64,000 nucleotides of DNA. Origin: Hydractinia symbiolongicarpus (taxonomy: Eukaryota; Cnidaria; Hydrozoa; Anthoathecata; Hydractiniidae). Below the pieces are notes generated by a model. That model did no database searches. It was not told where the DNA came from and saw nothing but the letters and a program-made list of their open reading frames with translations. The stretch covers positions 18,016,501 to 18,080,500 of the forward strand of contig NC_079886.1 of NCBI RefSeq assembly GCF_029227915.1, given 5' to 3'. Positions 1 through 12,054 of the stretch are shown piece after piece (positions within the stretch are counted from its first letter, which is position 1; each line of letters begins with the position of its first letter). The position numbers and the translations under genes were made by a program.

Positions 1-1127
1 CTGGGCATTATATCCATTAAATATTTTTTGAGAAATCTAGCTAGCATTGTTTTTTTAGAGATAAGTCTCTGGAAATAAATTTTTCTTACATTCTGAAGAA
101 TCCCCATCTCTCTTGTACTGAAATGTCGACTTGTTGACATGCAGACAAATAACATCACTTCGGCAATTTTTTGCCGACATGGAAAAATTTGATTTAAAAT
201 AATTTAGGGTCAAACGATTTATTTCTAGAATGTGTCAAATAAATATGCGTGAAAATTTTAGCTAACTTTTTCTTTCTTTAGATTCTGCTACGAATGCTAC
301 CGAAGCAAAGTTTACGAATTAGCATATGCTGTACAGAAATACTTTACTCACGTCTGTGGTTCTTCGCCCTTTTCGCCTTGTGAGTTGATACGAACTTCTT
401 AGGGGCTTAGGCGCGAATTTCCTCATCGAAAGTTTCCCGCCAATGACTAGGAGGGATATTACATGCGACAAAGTAAAGGTTTAAATATGTGAAAGCGAAG
501 TAAATAAACAGTTATTATTGTATTATAAATTATAATTTGACAAAATGGATTGTATTTTAAATGTCTCACATCCATAATACAAGTTGAAATATTTGTTTCT
601 CTCAAAATACGAGGACAAAAAACCCCCTGATAAATATTACAAAAAATAAATCGAACGTTTGGTACGCTCTGTTGAAAAAAAATCCATTGAATGTTTTGTG
701 TACATTTCATGTTTGTGTTCATTCATTCTCTGATGTTATGTCACAAAAGTTTTAACATAGCATAAGAGAATGAATGCACATTCGGCTCTTATGTAAAAAA
801 GTACATAGATGCGGCTGTAAAGTTGCAAACAAATGGTAATATTTTGAAGTAGTAAAACTGCAGTAAAATTAGCGATATATATGAAAAACAACATAACGTC
901 GGCATTAATATATCCAATCGCTGACAAATTACAAAAAAATTAAGTAAAACGTGCGTTCTTTATTTCTAGTTTATGACGATCTTTAACAAACACCGAGTAC
1001 GCTTCGTTATTTTGTTGGACAGTTTGGAACACTTCTATGAACGTCTGTTTGAGATATAACTTTGCAGGCCAGTGTGAGACGAACTAAAACAAATAAGATT
1101 TGAACGGAACAGATTCTCGGTAAAAAG
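1..1127. other. No gene recognised
   Basis: AT-rich sequence. Short open frames on the minus strand (about 459-722 and 736-927) lack any recognisable domain and look like chance frames. I see no repeat or RNA gene here. Confidence 0.5.
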
Positions 1128-1136
1128 TTAATTTGG

Positions 1137-1622
1137 TGCAACGTTGAATAAACGTCGATAAGACGTCGGTTGAATCAACGTTGCAGTGCAACGTTGAATA
1201 AACGTCGATAAGACGTCGGTTGAATCAACGTTGCGGGTGCGACGTTGAATAGACGTCGGTTGAATCAACGTTGCGGGAGTGACGTTGAATAAACGTCGAT
1301 AAGACGTCGGTTGAATCAACGTTGCAGTACGACGTTGAATAAACGTCGGTTTTACGATCGTTGAAACAACGTCTTTTTTCGACGTTGTATCAACGTTGAT
1401 ATCACGTCGGTTGAAACAACGTTGTGGAAACGACGTTGAAAAGACGTCGATGATGCGACGTTGTATTCATGTCGGAGGGCAACGTTGAAAAGACGTTGAA
1501 TTTACGTCGGTTGCATCGACGTTGCAGACCCAACGTTGATTAGACGTTGAATGTTGGTTGCGACGTCGCGACCAGAATTCAACGTCTAATCAACGTTGAA
1601 AAGACGTCGTGTGCCCACTGGG
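1137..1622. repeat. ACGTTGA/ACGTCGG tandem repeat block
   Basis: The block consists of tandem, partly palindromic units of about 30-50 bp. They alternate CAACGTTGAATAAACGTCG with GACGTCGGTTGAATCAACG and similar variants. Both CAACGTTG and GACGTC are self-complementary, so the block can fold on either strand. Units near 1137-1320 are nearly identical; those near 1370-1560 are more diverged. It ends at GTGCCCACTGGGT (about 1609-1621), which then runs into transposase coding sequence. Such blocks often sit inside non-autonomous DNA transposons (MITEs), but I cannot see a matching left terminus, so the class is inferred. It has replaced the N-terminal coding part of the neighbouring transposase. 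Confidence 0.75.
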
Positions 1623-2491
1623 TATGTGGTTTGACATTAGAACAGTTTGATATTATACTACAATGTTCTCTACCCTATATTCACTTAATTCCTTACCCCG
1701 ACTGTGTTGGTAATAATTCAAGAAGAACAATAGATACTGCCACAGAACTTTTACTCATATTAACGATATGTCGTCATGGCATCCACCATGGAATAATGGG
1801 TTTTATGATTGGAAAATCTGCAGCGACTGTCCAAAGAATTTTTATTGGATGGGTGATTTTCTTATCGACACTTTTTAGCCAAATTAATTTAAAACCACCC
1901 TCTGGATTCCTTCTGCAAAAGATGCCTGATATCTTTGTAAAAACAGGGCATGGTTTAACAGATTTAATTATAGATGCTACAGAATTTAAATTCCAAAGTG
2001 CATCAAACTTCGAACTCAATTCACTTATGTTTTCAAACTATAAAAACACTCAAACAGGAAAAGCTCTTATTGGGATAGCTCCACATGGCGGTGGAATACT
2101 TTTCAGTGACATTTATCCTGGCTCTATATCTGACTCTGCAATTACTGAAAAATGTGGTGCATTGTTATTGGTGGATGAAGAACACGAAATAATGAGCGAT
2201 AGGGGATTTTCAATTCAAGAATTGTGTTCTGTTCGTGGTGTTACATTAAATAGGCCTAAACAAAAATCAAAAGACCAGTTTGACGAAATCGATGTGGCAA
2301 CTAATTTTGATATTGCAGCGACACGAATTCACGTTGAACGATATATCGGAAGAGTACGAAATTGGGGAATTTTGAATTCTATTTGGCCGATTAATCGTAT
2401 TGATATTCTTAGTTCAACATGGCAAATGATTTGTCATATTGTTAACTTAACAATGCCCCCTATAGGTCCTAAAGAAGCTAACAATCCTTAA
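1547..2491 (+). pseudogene. DDE_Tnp_4-type transposase, N-terminus lost
   Basis: The open frame is 314 codons, but the first ~25 residues come from the ACGTTGA repeat block; homologous protein begins near 1620 (GLTLEQFD). An HTH-like stretch follows (LLLILTICRHGI, then KSAATVQRIFIGW), then the DDE core: first Asp in LIIDATEF, second Asp in PGSISDSAIT, and Glu in RIHVERYIGRV. SDRGF lies between the last two. This pattern fits the DDE_Tnp_4 family with an HTH_4-like N-part, related to IS5/PIF-type cut-and-paste transposases. The expected N-terminal DNA-binding module (THAP or similar) is missing. The convergent minus-strand gene encodes a SWIM/YqaJ protein, a pairing I recall for the ISL2EU (IS4EU) eukaryotic transposons. 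The catalytic core looks intact, but the start is not native. Confidence 0.8.
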
Positions 2492-2540
2492 AGTTAAATA
2501 CATATATATATATAATATACATTAGAATTTGTTAAAATAT

Positions 2541-4525
2541 CTATTGCATAGCATGCTTTAATTCATCTATAAAATTTACTTTTGGTACAGCTTTGCAATT
2601 TTTTGTAATAAAGGTCCTCACAGGTCTTAGCATTTGAAAGTTTGGTATTTTTCCAACAATCGCCTTTCCAAATTGTTGTAGTTCTAAAATATCTACGTGA
2701 ACCCATTCTAATATTTGAACATCATCATAAATGCAATCTATTATCTGAACAACGATTTCCATAAGTGTATTGTTTCGTTTAATGAGAAAAAAATTTGAAG
2801 GGGCAGTTTCAGGATGGTATGACTGCAAGATACAAAACTCAGCATTAGTACAACTCATTTGTAGTTGGTATTGGATAAAGTACTGCGGAAACTTTGCAAT
2901 TGATGTTAATGGTCCAATGCTATTTTCTGCTTTTGTTTTTACTTCTAGTAATATACCAAGAGGTCCCAGAGCATCTGGGCTTGAACCATATCTTGAATTT
3001 ATTGGGTGATGATTATTTCCACACCTCTCTGTAGTACAATTGGCAACATGCTCAAAATGCTTAACTGCAATGTCTTCAAAATAATGGTCACGTTTTATAT
3101 TTCGAATATGATTTTGGTTTGGCTCGGTTTTTCCTGTTTTATCATATCCCATGTCACCTCATATTTTGAACTCCCGTATAGTCTTAAAAGAGCTGGCAGA
3201 CGGCTTTCAGTAACTTTGTATTTTCGCAGTTCTAACCAATCGTTTGTGTTTTGGGTCACATGTTGGTAGTTATCACCATGTGGTTTCGGTGCTGTCAAAA
3301 AGCACAAATCTATTTCGATTACTGATGCTTCACTTTCTATTTGAGTATTGATTTTATTATGAAGAGGAATATTTGAGAGGTCCTTGTATGTCATGATTGG
3401 ATTTACTATTTCTAATTCCAGTTCGTTTTGTTCAAGTATTTTATCTGTAGTTATTTTATTTATTTCACTGTTTGTGTTTTTTTCTGGCAAGAAGTCACTA
3501 ATATATTGTTTATCTATTGCTTTTTGGATTCCTTCTGATTTCTGTGGCTCGATGTCAATAACTTTTGAATCAAATAAAGGTGTTTTACAATAATCATAAT
3601 CAGCTAATGAATTTGCCAATGTCAAATGGTATTTATAGTTTAGCATGATTCCAACTAAGGAAGCTCTCCCTACTTTTGAATTATTAAGAACGTTTTGAAT
3701 ATGATCCTCAACTGATATTTCATTTTTTAGTTTATTTTGTAAATCTGTAATTATTTTAGGTACATTTCTTTTAAAATATGAACCACCAGGGTCAGCAGCA
3801 TTGATGTTTAATTTATTGTCCTTCAGCTTCATACTAGCAGACTTAGGTTTAATTTCAGCTAAGGGAACCATAGGTATTGACCCTTTTTGTGATCTCCTGT
3901 GCCACTTCTGAATTTGTTGAGTACATGTTAGCTCTAACAGTTTTTCTTTGGTATCGTAATAGTGTTTTAGGAACAGCAATAGGGCAAGTACATGGCAACA
4001 TAGCCCACTTAAACCAACTGGGCAAGAACAATGTGCTTTCTGGGGAACTGAATTTTCAAATAAAATGACTGCTGGTCTCATTTGAGTACCATAGGATTTT
4101 TTAATCATTCCTTTAACATAAATTTTATCGTTATCTTTTATTGTTTTAACGGAAACGATTTTCCTGCTTTGCAACATCCGCACTGCTTTTTCTTGCTGGC
4201 CTTTACTTCCCTGAGATTTATTTAAACAGTACGTTTTGAACACTTCTTCATTTATCGTTGGATAATTATGCTCATCGCTGTTTCATTTGGCAGTGACAGG
4301 GGGTATATGTAGTGGGTCTAAGCTACAGTTAAATTTGTATTGTCTTTTGCACTTCGCTTTCAGTCTTTCATAAAGTTTTGGATATAGGCAGAATTTTCTT
4401 AGTTTTATTTTCATGTCATCTGTAGTACCAGAGCAATGTTGGCCTATTTCTTTTAATTTTTCCATGCATTCCTCACGAGTCAACGAAGAAACGGTTTTTG
4501 GTTCATTTTTATAACAAAATTTCAA
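2541..4525 (-). pseudogene. SWIM zinc finger + YqaJ-like nuclease protein of the transposon
   Basis: Reading from 4525 down, the N-part (4525-4283) resembles a SAP-like helix-extended-loop region (REECMEKLKEIG, then DDMKIKLRKF). A TGA codon near 4283 interrupts it and the same frame resumes to 3095. A SWIM-type finger follows (HCSCPVGLSGLCCH, a CxC...CxH pattern). After a frame change near 3100-3150, the C-part (3152-2541) has the YqaJ/lambda-exonuclease-like core: SPDALGPLG, LEVKTKA (D and ExK of the nuclease site) and QYQLQM. The stop and the frameshift mark it as a pseudogene, though both could be recent. It converges on the transposase with only 49 bp between the two stop codons. The YqaJ and SWIM motifs are clear; assignment to an ISL2EU-type accessory nuclease is from recalled family knowledge. 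Confidence 0.75.
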
Positions 4526-4804
4526 ATTTTAAAGCACAAATAGTTGCATTTTAATTCACAAGTAAGCGAGGTAGTCAACTAGTTACAGTTGTTTACACTT
4601 AAAGCTACCATTTTGATTATTTTTTTCCCGACAACGCGGGAAATCACTGCCTGACCGCGTTACATGAATAAGGCTAATAAGACAGTGAAGAGTGAGGAAA
4701 CTCTAGGTTCACGGTAGACTGCTTGTGACAGAAACAGCCGGGCTAATACAAAACCGCTAGGGAAAGATAACCCTCCCCCTTTTATGTGAATGTTAATCAG
4801 ACAA
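4526..4804. other. Intergenic sequence between two element remnants
   Basis: No coding motif. It lies between the 5' side of the YqaJ-protein gene and the 3' side of non-LTR copy A. It may hold the right end of the ISL2EU-like element and the 3' UTR of copy A, but I cannot place either boundary. Confidence 0.4.
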
Positions 4805-6496
4805 TTTTTACATTTTCACAAAAAACAACACATACACAGAAGAGTTATTTAAATGGGATGGTGCAACTCTAACAACTGCTTTATCGTCACATCTTAGCCA
4901 TGAGCCACAGCTGCGATCTTTAATGAATAGTGACCTGCTCCTAGGGTGCCCGAATGATTAATAGTGGCAGCTAACGAATATTTGTTGTTAAATGATATGT
5001 CATCTGTTGGCTGAGAGCAAAGCACTGCGGGCAAAGCCACCTGTCATTTCCAGACAAATTTTTGGGCTGCACAAAACAATTAATTGAACCTGTAAAGCTG
5101 TTTGAGATAGGGAGTGGCACAATAGGCATACTTTCCTCCCTGCTAGTTGATAAGAAGCATGCATTACATGACGTCGTAGTGGTTATAATGTTGGTGGCAG
5201 ATATGGCAAATATTTGCGATAACCGAAGGGCCTGTTATTCCACCCAAGACAAGAAGCAGTATTTCTGGCACGTCCTGCTGGGCATTAATGTTGAATGGGG
5301 TCTTCCTAATGCTCGACGTCTCACGCTGCAAGCCTCTTAAGAAGGAAGGGTCAACAACTGTGGAAGACTGGGACAGCATGGACATACTCAGCATTACAGA
5401 CTTCAATAGAGGAGAAAAAAGAGAAGATTCCGAAGCACAATGTAACCAAAATGATGGGATTTCAGTTAATGCTTGCAGGATGGAATTGGCGTAACAGGTG
5501 TTTCCTTTATTTATTAATCCTGCGTGAATTACTTTACTTTGGGTAGGTGGGTCTGGGCCTGCTTTAATAGGTGTATTGGGTTTGGTGACTGTTGGTTGCT
5601 TGGCCTTTGGCATTAGAGGAGTGGGTATGGAGTAGTTGGTTGAAATAGGGATGTTGCTGTGTTCATTCCATACCTTTGTATTTCTAACGACCCAAATACA
5701 GAAAGAAGCTTTCATGCACATGTCACCAAGTTGACGAGCAGCTTAAAAAGTTTTTCTGCGATCTATATTTGGACATCTTAGTTAAAAGCCAAGTTTCCAT
5801 AGCTCTATCACAATCACATGCTTCCTGTTGTTGGAATAGATAACGAGATCTGGCCTAAGTGATGTTAAAGCAATATGCCCAGGGAAAACAAATCCGTCCT
5901 TTAAGTCAGACAAAATCATCCAATCGCAGGCGATATGTAAAAGACCTGTAAGTTTAGACTTTTTACCACGAGTGTGGGCACCAGCTTTAACAAACTTAAT
6001 GCTATTTAGCTGTTTTACAGGTGACGTGATTCACTTACAAAAAGTAGTGAGCAACTCCACAAGTTCTTTTAAAACAGAATCGTGGCGGAATGTAAATCTA
6101 ACCTGCGCAAGAGCAGTTTTGCAGGCACAAAGGATGTGAGCTGTGGTGTACAATTTTTTTTGGTGCACAATTTTTTTTCGTAACTCTACCTAATTGTTCT
6201 TCTTCTTCTATTTCCTTTGCAGTGTTTGATATTAGCTCCCTGTAAGAGTAACATTGTCGGGAAGCAGGCATTTGGTGCGAGCCCATCATTGCCCTCACTT
6301 TTACTTTTGCCTCTGCCGTCGTAACTGTGTCAGTTATACTCCACTTTCCGGCCTTTAATGTTGGTGGTGTCGCTGATACTAGGGGGTCCTTTGAATCCCT
6401 AAGCAGTAAGTGTCCGCTTATTTTAGAAGATTTAAGAATGGACGTTAGACTTTTTATTGGCGAAGAACATATTGAGCAGGCCGAGTATGATCAGAA
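4805..6496 (-). mobile_element. Non-LTR retrotransposon copy A (RLE + USP type), 5'-truncated
   Basis: In minus-strand order the copy holds a post-RT region (SGHLLLRDSKDP, then LKAGKWS), a zinc-knuckle region reduced by an internal deletion (TTAHILCACKTAL, then FRHDSVL), the restriction-like endonuclease (SLRPDLVIYSNN, then VIVIEL), and a full-length ubiquitin-specific protease domain running to about 4810. A short deletion removes the TCPCEE segment just after the catalytic Glu of the endonuclease. Its upstream end at about 6496 directly abuts the 3' terminus of copy B in the same orientation. Several frame changes show it is dead. The order RT - Zn - RLE is that of NeSL/R2-group elements; the USP tail is the unusual part. 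Confidence 0.8.
4810..5721 (-). pseudogene. USP-type deubiquitinase domain of non-LTR copy A
   Basis: All diagnostic boxes of a ubiquitin-specific protease (peptidase C19) are visible in order. These are the Cys box (LINKGNTCYANSILQAL, near 5510), the QQD box (NINAQQDVPEIL, near 5280), a zinc-ribbon pair (SCNAC near 5165 and WLCPQC near 5035), the His box (HSGTLGAGHYS, near 4945), and the closing SWLRCDDKAVV and VYVLFF (near 4890-4810). Frame changes occur near 5200 and 4920, so the reading frame is broken, but the catalytic Cys and His codons are still present. The domain lies directly downstream of the endonuclease of the same element, separated by a Pro/Lys-rich linker (5700-5560). USPs normally remove ubiquitin from proteins; the role in a retroelement is inference (protein stabilisation or polyprotein cleavage). 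Confidence 0.8.
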
Positions 6497-6834
6497 AATA
6501 ATTTACAAAGAGGTGGCAAGCTACCGCAATGATGAACTCAACCTGTTAGGTCTTTGGAAATAAGCTAGAGGTTGTACTCCTCTAGAGAAAATGCCTCTAA
6601 AAGCACAATTCTCCTTGTTAATTAAAAAGGACACAACACATTTGAAAAGATGAACAGAACTTTAACCAAGGGCAGGTAAGTTTCAACCCATATTTCTGAA
6701 CCTAAGTACCCTGGATGTCTAGCTGGGTCACCTCGAAGAGGTCCGCGGACGGTCATCAGGAGAAACTAGACACCCCTATCTTCCTAAGGCAAACTTTGAC
6801 CATTTTCTGTTCAACTGTGCTATTCCTTGTTTTT

Positions 6835-6965
6835 AACTCAGGTAATAAGTGGAGTCGTTACTCTCCAAAGACAAGATCATGTGTAATCAAACTCCCCTGC
6901 TAATACTTTTTTTTTTAACTGGGGTAACAAGTGGAGTCGTCACTCTCCAAAGACAAGATTTAGTG
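6835..6965 (-). repeat. 3'-UTR tandem repeat of the USP retrotransposon (copy B)
   Basis: Two units of about 42 bp read on the plus strand as GGTAATAAGTGGAGTCGT followed by ACTCTCCAAAGACAAGA, separated by an A/T-rich spacer. The same unit occurs three times in copy F and three times, inverted, in copy D. Confidence 0.8.
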
Positions 6966-7079
6966 TAGTCAAGCCCCCTTGCTGACTCATTCCAGTTAAA
7001 ATATTCTTATCTCAGCTCTTCTAAAAAGAAAACATATGACTCGTGACTGTTAATAAGGCGGTCATCACAGAAAATTACT

Positions 7080-7690
7080 GCTCTATCGTTGCAATGTATT
7101 CACCTGTGTTCCATTTGGTCGAAGGCTATGGTTGTGTAGTGACCATTATTTAAGTTTTCGCAATGGTAGATAATAGCCCTTAATTAAACATTTTTACTAA
7201 ATTTCACTTCTCCATCTACGGTAAAAGGTATGGAAAGGGTACCAGGGTAAGCAGTAATACGAGAGGCAATTTTCTATAAACAGCCAAACTTTGAAGAACA
7301 CCTACAAATGCTTCGCCTAACTTTGAGGTTGTTTTGCTGCCAGAAATGGCTTCTTTAACTTCTGGAAGGTTAGAAAAACATTGTAAGATTGAGTTTGCAT
7401 AACATGTGTTTCCCAAGTTTTTTAGACCGCTATTCCTAAAATCAGGGTAAGATGGCAATGCAACTGTTGTTTTGGAAGACCTTGTAGCAAGTTTTTTGGG
7501 TTTTTTGATTTTACAAGATTTTGTGTGACTTGGGGAAGATTTCTCAGGGGTTTTTGATTTCTTACATTCCATATTTGTAACAGAAGAAACTTCAGGAATG
7601 ATTGGGGCCTTTTCAGGCTCAACCCAAGTGGTAGAATTTCGAGACATCCAGATGTAAAAAGAAGCACTCATGGAGGTAAAAGTTAGGGAT
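7080..7690 (-). pseudogene. USP-type deubiquitinase domain of copy B, internally deleted
   Basis: A Lys/Ser/Pro-rich linker (7660-7450) leads into the USP Cys box (GLKNLGNTCYANSIL, near 7400-7445). The frame runs to 7216. Downstream the His box (GHYTTIAF, near 7145) and the terminal box (IHCNDRAV, near 7090) appear in other frames. The middle of the domain, including the QQD box and the zinc ribbon, has been lost by an internal deletion near 7215-7160. The same domain order at 5721-4810 and 23150-23790 supports the call. Confidence 0.7.
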
Positions 7691-9110
7691 TTTAATAGGG
7701 AACGTAAAGGCTTGTTAGGGAAGCCAAGGCGACGAAAACTGGTCCTTACTGATTCTGAACAGAAACCCCTTGCACCCACCTCAATGGCAAAGAGATTTTT
7801 TTTCATAGCATAACAAAGTGAAGAATATTTGTTAAGCTTTCGTTTGTGCCACACGTCTGGGCGTAGTTGTGTTATGGCAAGATATGGTGGAACAACTAAA
7901 ACGGAATCTAAATCTGACAGTAAAGTCCAATCGGAAGCAAGGTGAAGAAGGCCAGGACTTTGTATGCCTCTTCTTAGATGGTGATTGACCGGCCAGAATG
8001 AAATTAATTTTGATGCACTTGGAAACCTTGAGAGGTTCATATGATAATAAAAACTCTTTTAATGCCTTAACGAATACTATTAAAACCGAGTCGTGACGGT
8101 ATGTGTATCTACCCTGCGTAAGGGAGTTCCTACAGGCACCCAATATGTGAGAGACATTTGAAGATGGTTTCTTGCACAGAATGCAACTTTTGTCTTTCTC
8201 AATTCCCCATATCGCAAGATTGGTTGGAGAGGGAAGGGTGTCGTAGGTTGCCCCTATACAAAAGGAAGTTAGACATTGTGGCAGTGAAAGAATTGTTCTC
8301 CAAGATAAATCGTTTTTTACATAAGAGCACCATTTTGTCCAATTGCCTTGCAAATGCAACTGTACAGCTCTGGCATGGTAAATATCTTCTTCATTTTCTT
8401 CAATGATATTGGAAACAAGCTTTCGGTAAGCATAAGTGCCCTTTGGTGGTATATTTTTGTGGTCTAAGAGCCCTAAGCCAGCTCGACCAGTCTGATGCAA
8501 AGCTAAAATCCTTTTGAAATTGAGCTAACTATCCGCCGAAAGAACTGCCTCACTAACTTTACAATTTCCAGCTTTTAAATCTGGTACGCACTTAGACACA
8601 CAAGGTTCGACAGAATCTCTTAGTAACAGATATCCACTGATTTTGGCAGATTTGAGAACACATGCAAGACTTTTCAGGGGAAGAGAACAAGGCGATGTCG
8701 AGGAACATAAGGAAATGTTGGACATGAATGATGTAGTTTTAACCATTTCCTAATGAAAAAAGAAAATCTTTGCTCTAGTTTTGTGATAATTGATAGAGAA
8801 ACTTCATAAATTAATAATTGCCAGCGGATTCTTGGAATTAACAGATGGTGTAAAAACCAAACCTTATGGACCGCTTTATGAAAGGACCTGTCTATAGCTA
8901 TAAGTTTGTATTCAGCATCATTTAGAAATTCTTGTATTGCAGCAGAATCAGACAAGGATGAGTTAATGGTTCTGCCTAAAAACCTAATTGGATTAGAATG
9001 AATGGATGCTGCCAACTGTAAACGGTGAACTTTCGACGACTTTTCCCTTATCAATAACAAGCTGCGTGATTTTGAAGGCCTAAACGACATGCCTACCCAA
9101 TGAAGAGCTG
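7690..9110 (-). pseudogene. RT thumb - zinc finger - restriction-like endonuclease of copy B
   Basis: From 9090 downward the protein shows the RT thumb region typical of NeSL/R2-group elements in cnidarians. A CCHC-like knuckle follows (CILCKKPSSNVSHILGAC, near 8170), then GRYTYRHDSVL. After a frame change near 8040, endonuclease sequence follows: LLSDLDSVLVVPPYLA, then ITQLRPDV. The next motif WHKRKLNKYSS follows directly, whereas copies C, D and E carry about 20 extra residues between them including the catalytic ELTCPCEEN segment. That segment is deleted here, so the endonuclease must be inactive. The C-part (FAIEVGARGFCSESVR, RRLGFPNKPLRSLL) is preserved. Frameshifts near 8520-8700 and 8040 split the frame. 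Confidence 0.75.
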
Positions 9111-9337
9111 TTGTACACCTGTTTAATCAAACTCGTCCCCAGCGCCTTTTGTCTCTTTTTTTTTACTGAACGGCGAGACGAAAAGACACTGAAATCGTAG
9201 GCCGAAAATGGCCAAATTATGCGAAAAGATAATATAATGTATGCGTGACGTTCTGCATCGTCATATTATAAAGATGGTGCATTCAAGCGGGCTTCTTGTG
9301 TTCAGTCGGATTCAAGTTCAAGTAAAGTTAAGCGAAA

Positions 9338-10716
<1,379 letters not shown>

Positions 10717-12054
10717 AGCATGAAGTAGAGTAGAAATGTGTCTACACGCTCATCAACCAACAGCCAGGGCAATAAAACTCTCTTTGCATGAAATGTTTGC
10801 AAACATTTTTTTTCTTTCAGTGCTTTTAACTCCCATTAAAAGGTGTTGTATTAGAAATTTACCTAATTGCTTAATATTAGTTTTAAATTTATATTTAGTG
10901 ACATAATAATAATTATGGATAACGAAATTGTTGATGTAAGTATTTTCATAGTTTGCTTTTTACCTTTTCAATACTGAAATTGCATTTCTTCGATGCAAAA
11001 TTTTGCATTCATATAAAGCTTTTTGTATTAAAATTTAATACTGAGGAAGGTTTGAGACACATTTGTGTCCTATGTTTCCGTGTTATATCTTTACAGCAAT
11101 TGCTAAAAAATTTGCCACATAACGGCGATGTTACATAGACTAGCTGTTTCTATTTGGTTGGTCTCCTGACTGCCATAGATTGTCATCTCATTATACGTAA
11201 TAGATAAAATTGTAATTGAAACAGCAAATATATACTACCACTACTACTTTTAGCGTCCAAATGAGATAATATAAAACTTAGTTAGATTAGCATACGAGAA
11301 TTAGCATATGAAAGTACAGTATTAAATTAATTTGAGAGGAATCTTTATGTAGGAGTTAAAACAGCGAGTTGAAAGGCTTGAGGAGACAGTTGGAAGATTG
11401 GAAGAGAAGGTGAAAGTAAGTTATACACTAGAAATAATTGCTTTGAAGTGTAGAATGTGGTAAAACAGTAAATACAACTTAATGAATGATTAGAAAAATC
11501 GATCAACTTTGCATGTTTTGGAAGTTTAGAATGTAGCACAATTGGATCGTGTTTTTAGGAATTATCAGCTGAGAAAAAAGATTTATCTTGGGACACCTTC
11601 CGGGACGTTTGTTCCCTAAATAAATCTTTGGGAGCTTATATAATAGACGATGTGCGGGAGCGGATGAAGCTGAGGAGGAGCAGTGGAAGTGGAAGAGGAG
11701 AGTATCGGTGGTGAAAAAAATAAAAAAATGCTAAAACTTGCTGTTCTTAATTCATTCCTCTCAACCCATCCCCAGACTTTTCTTCTTATAAATTTTTTCT
11801 TTTGCACAACAGCATGCGGTTTTTATATTTAACGTAGTGTATAGTTATATAGTCAGTTAGCAAGCTTAACTTTAGGTTATAAAATTCTTGACTCGTTAAT
11901 TTCATGGAATAACGTAGTTTGTTTTGATAATAGTCGTTTCTTTACATGTTGGGAAAATTTTCAATAAACATACTTAATTAAGCCTGAAATACACAATCCT
12001 TTAAAACGAAAGGTCAAAACCTGATGGATAATAACAAAATTACATAATTATTAC
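10717..12054. other. No gene recognised
   Basis: AT-rich sequence without a recognisable domain. Short frames on either strand have no family features. A short lysine/glutamate-like stretch near 11350-11420 (GAGTTGAAAGGCTTGAGGAG...) could be coiled-coil coding but is too short to call. Confidence 0.4.

Larger units (their letters stand above)
1547..4540. mobile_element. ISL2EU/IS4EU-like DNA transposon, remnant
   Basis: Two convergent genes, a DDE_Tnp_4 transposase (+) and a SWIM/YqaJ protein (-), together define one transposon body. The left end is replaced by the ACGTTGA repeat block, and I could not identify a terminal inverted repeat on the right side (4526-4800), so the true ends are unknown. 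Confidence 0.6.
6497..9118 (-). mobile_element. Non-LTR retrotransposon copy B (RLE + USP type), 5'-truncated with 3' tail
   Basis: In minus order the copy has RT thumb (from about 9110: MSFRPSKSRSL, NPIRFLGRTI, KVWFLHHLLIPRIRW), YLLLRDS (8620), zinc knuckle, RLE, USP, a 3' UTR with tandem repeats (6965-6835), and a terminal stem-loop (CTCTAGAGG / CCTCTAG, near 6590-6562). The 3' limit is set by comparison with another tail at 30421-30525, which shares sequence up to about 6497 and then diverges. RT fingers and palm are absent, the expected result of incomplete target-primed reverse transcription. Copy A begins exactly at the 3' boundary. Confidence 0.8.

Noticed and set aside
1137-1622. Regular direct repeats suggestive of a CRISPR array
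   Set aside because: Units are contiguous without unique spacers, and the genome is clearly eukaryotic.
4805-5721. Host USP gene as an alternative to a retrotransposon-encoded domain
   Set aside because: The same USP follows the same endonuclease in copies B and D and shares the repeat-bearing 3' UTR, so a host gene is unlikely.
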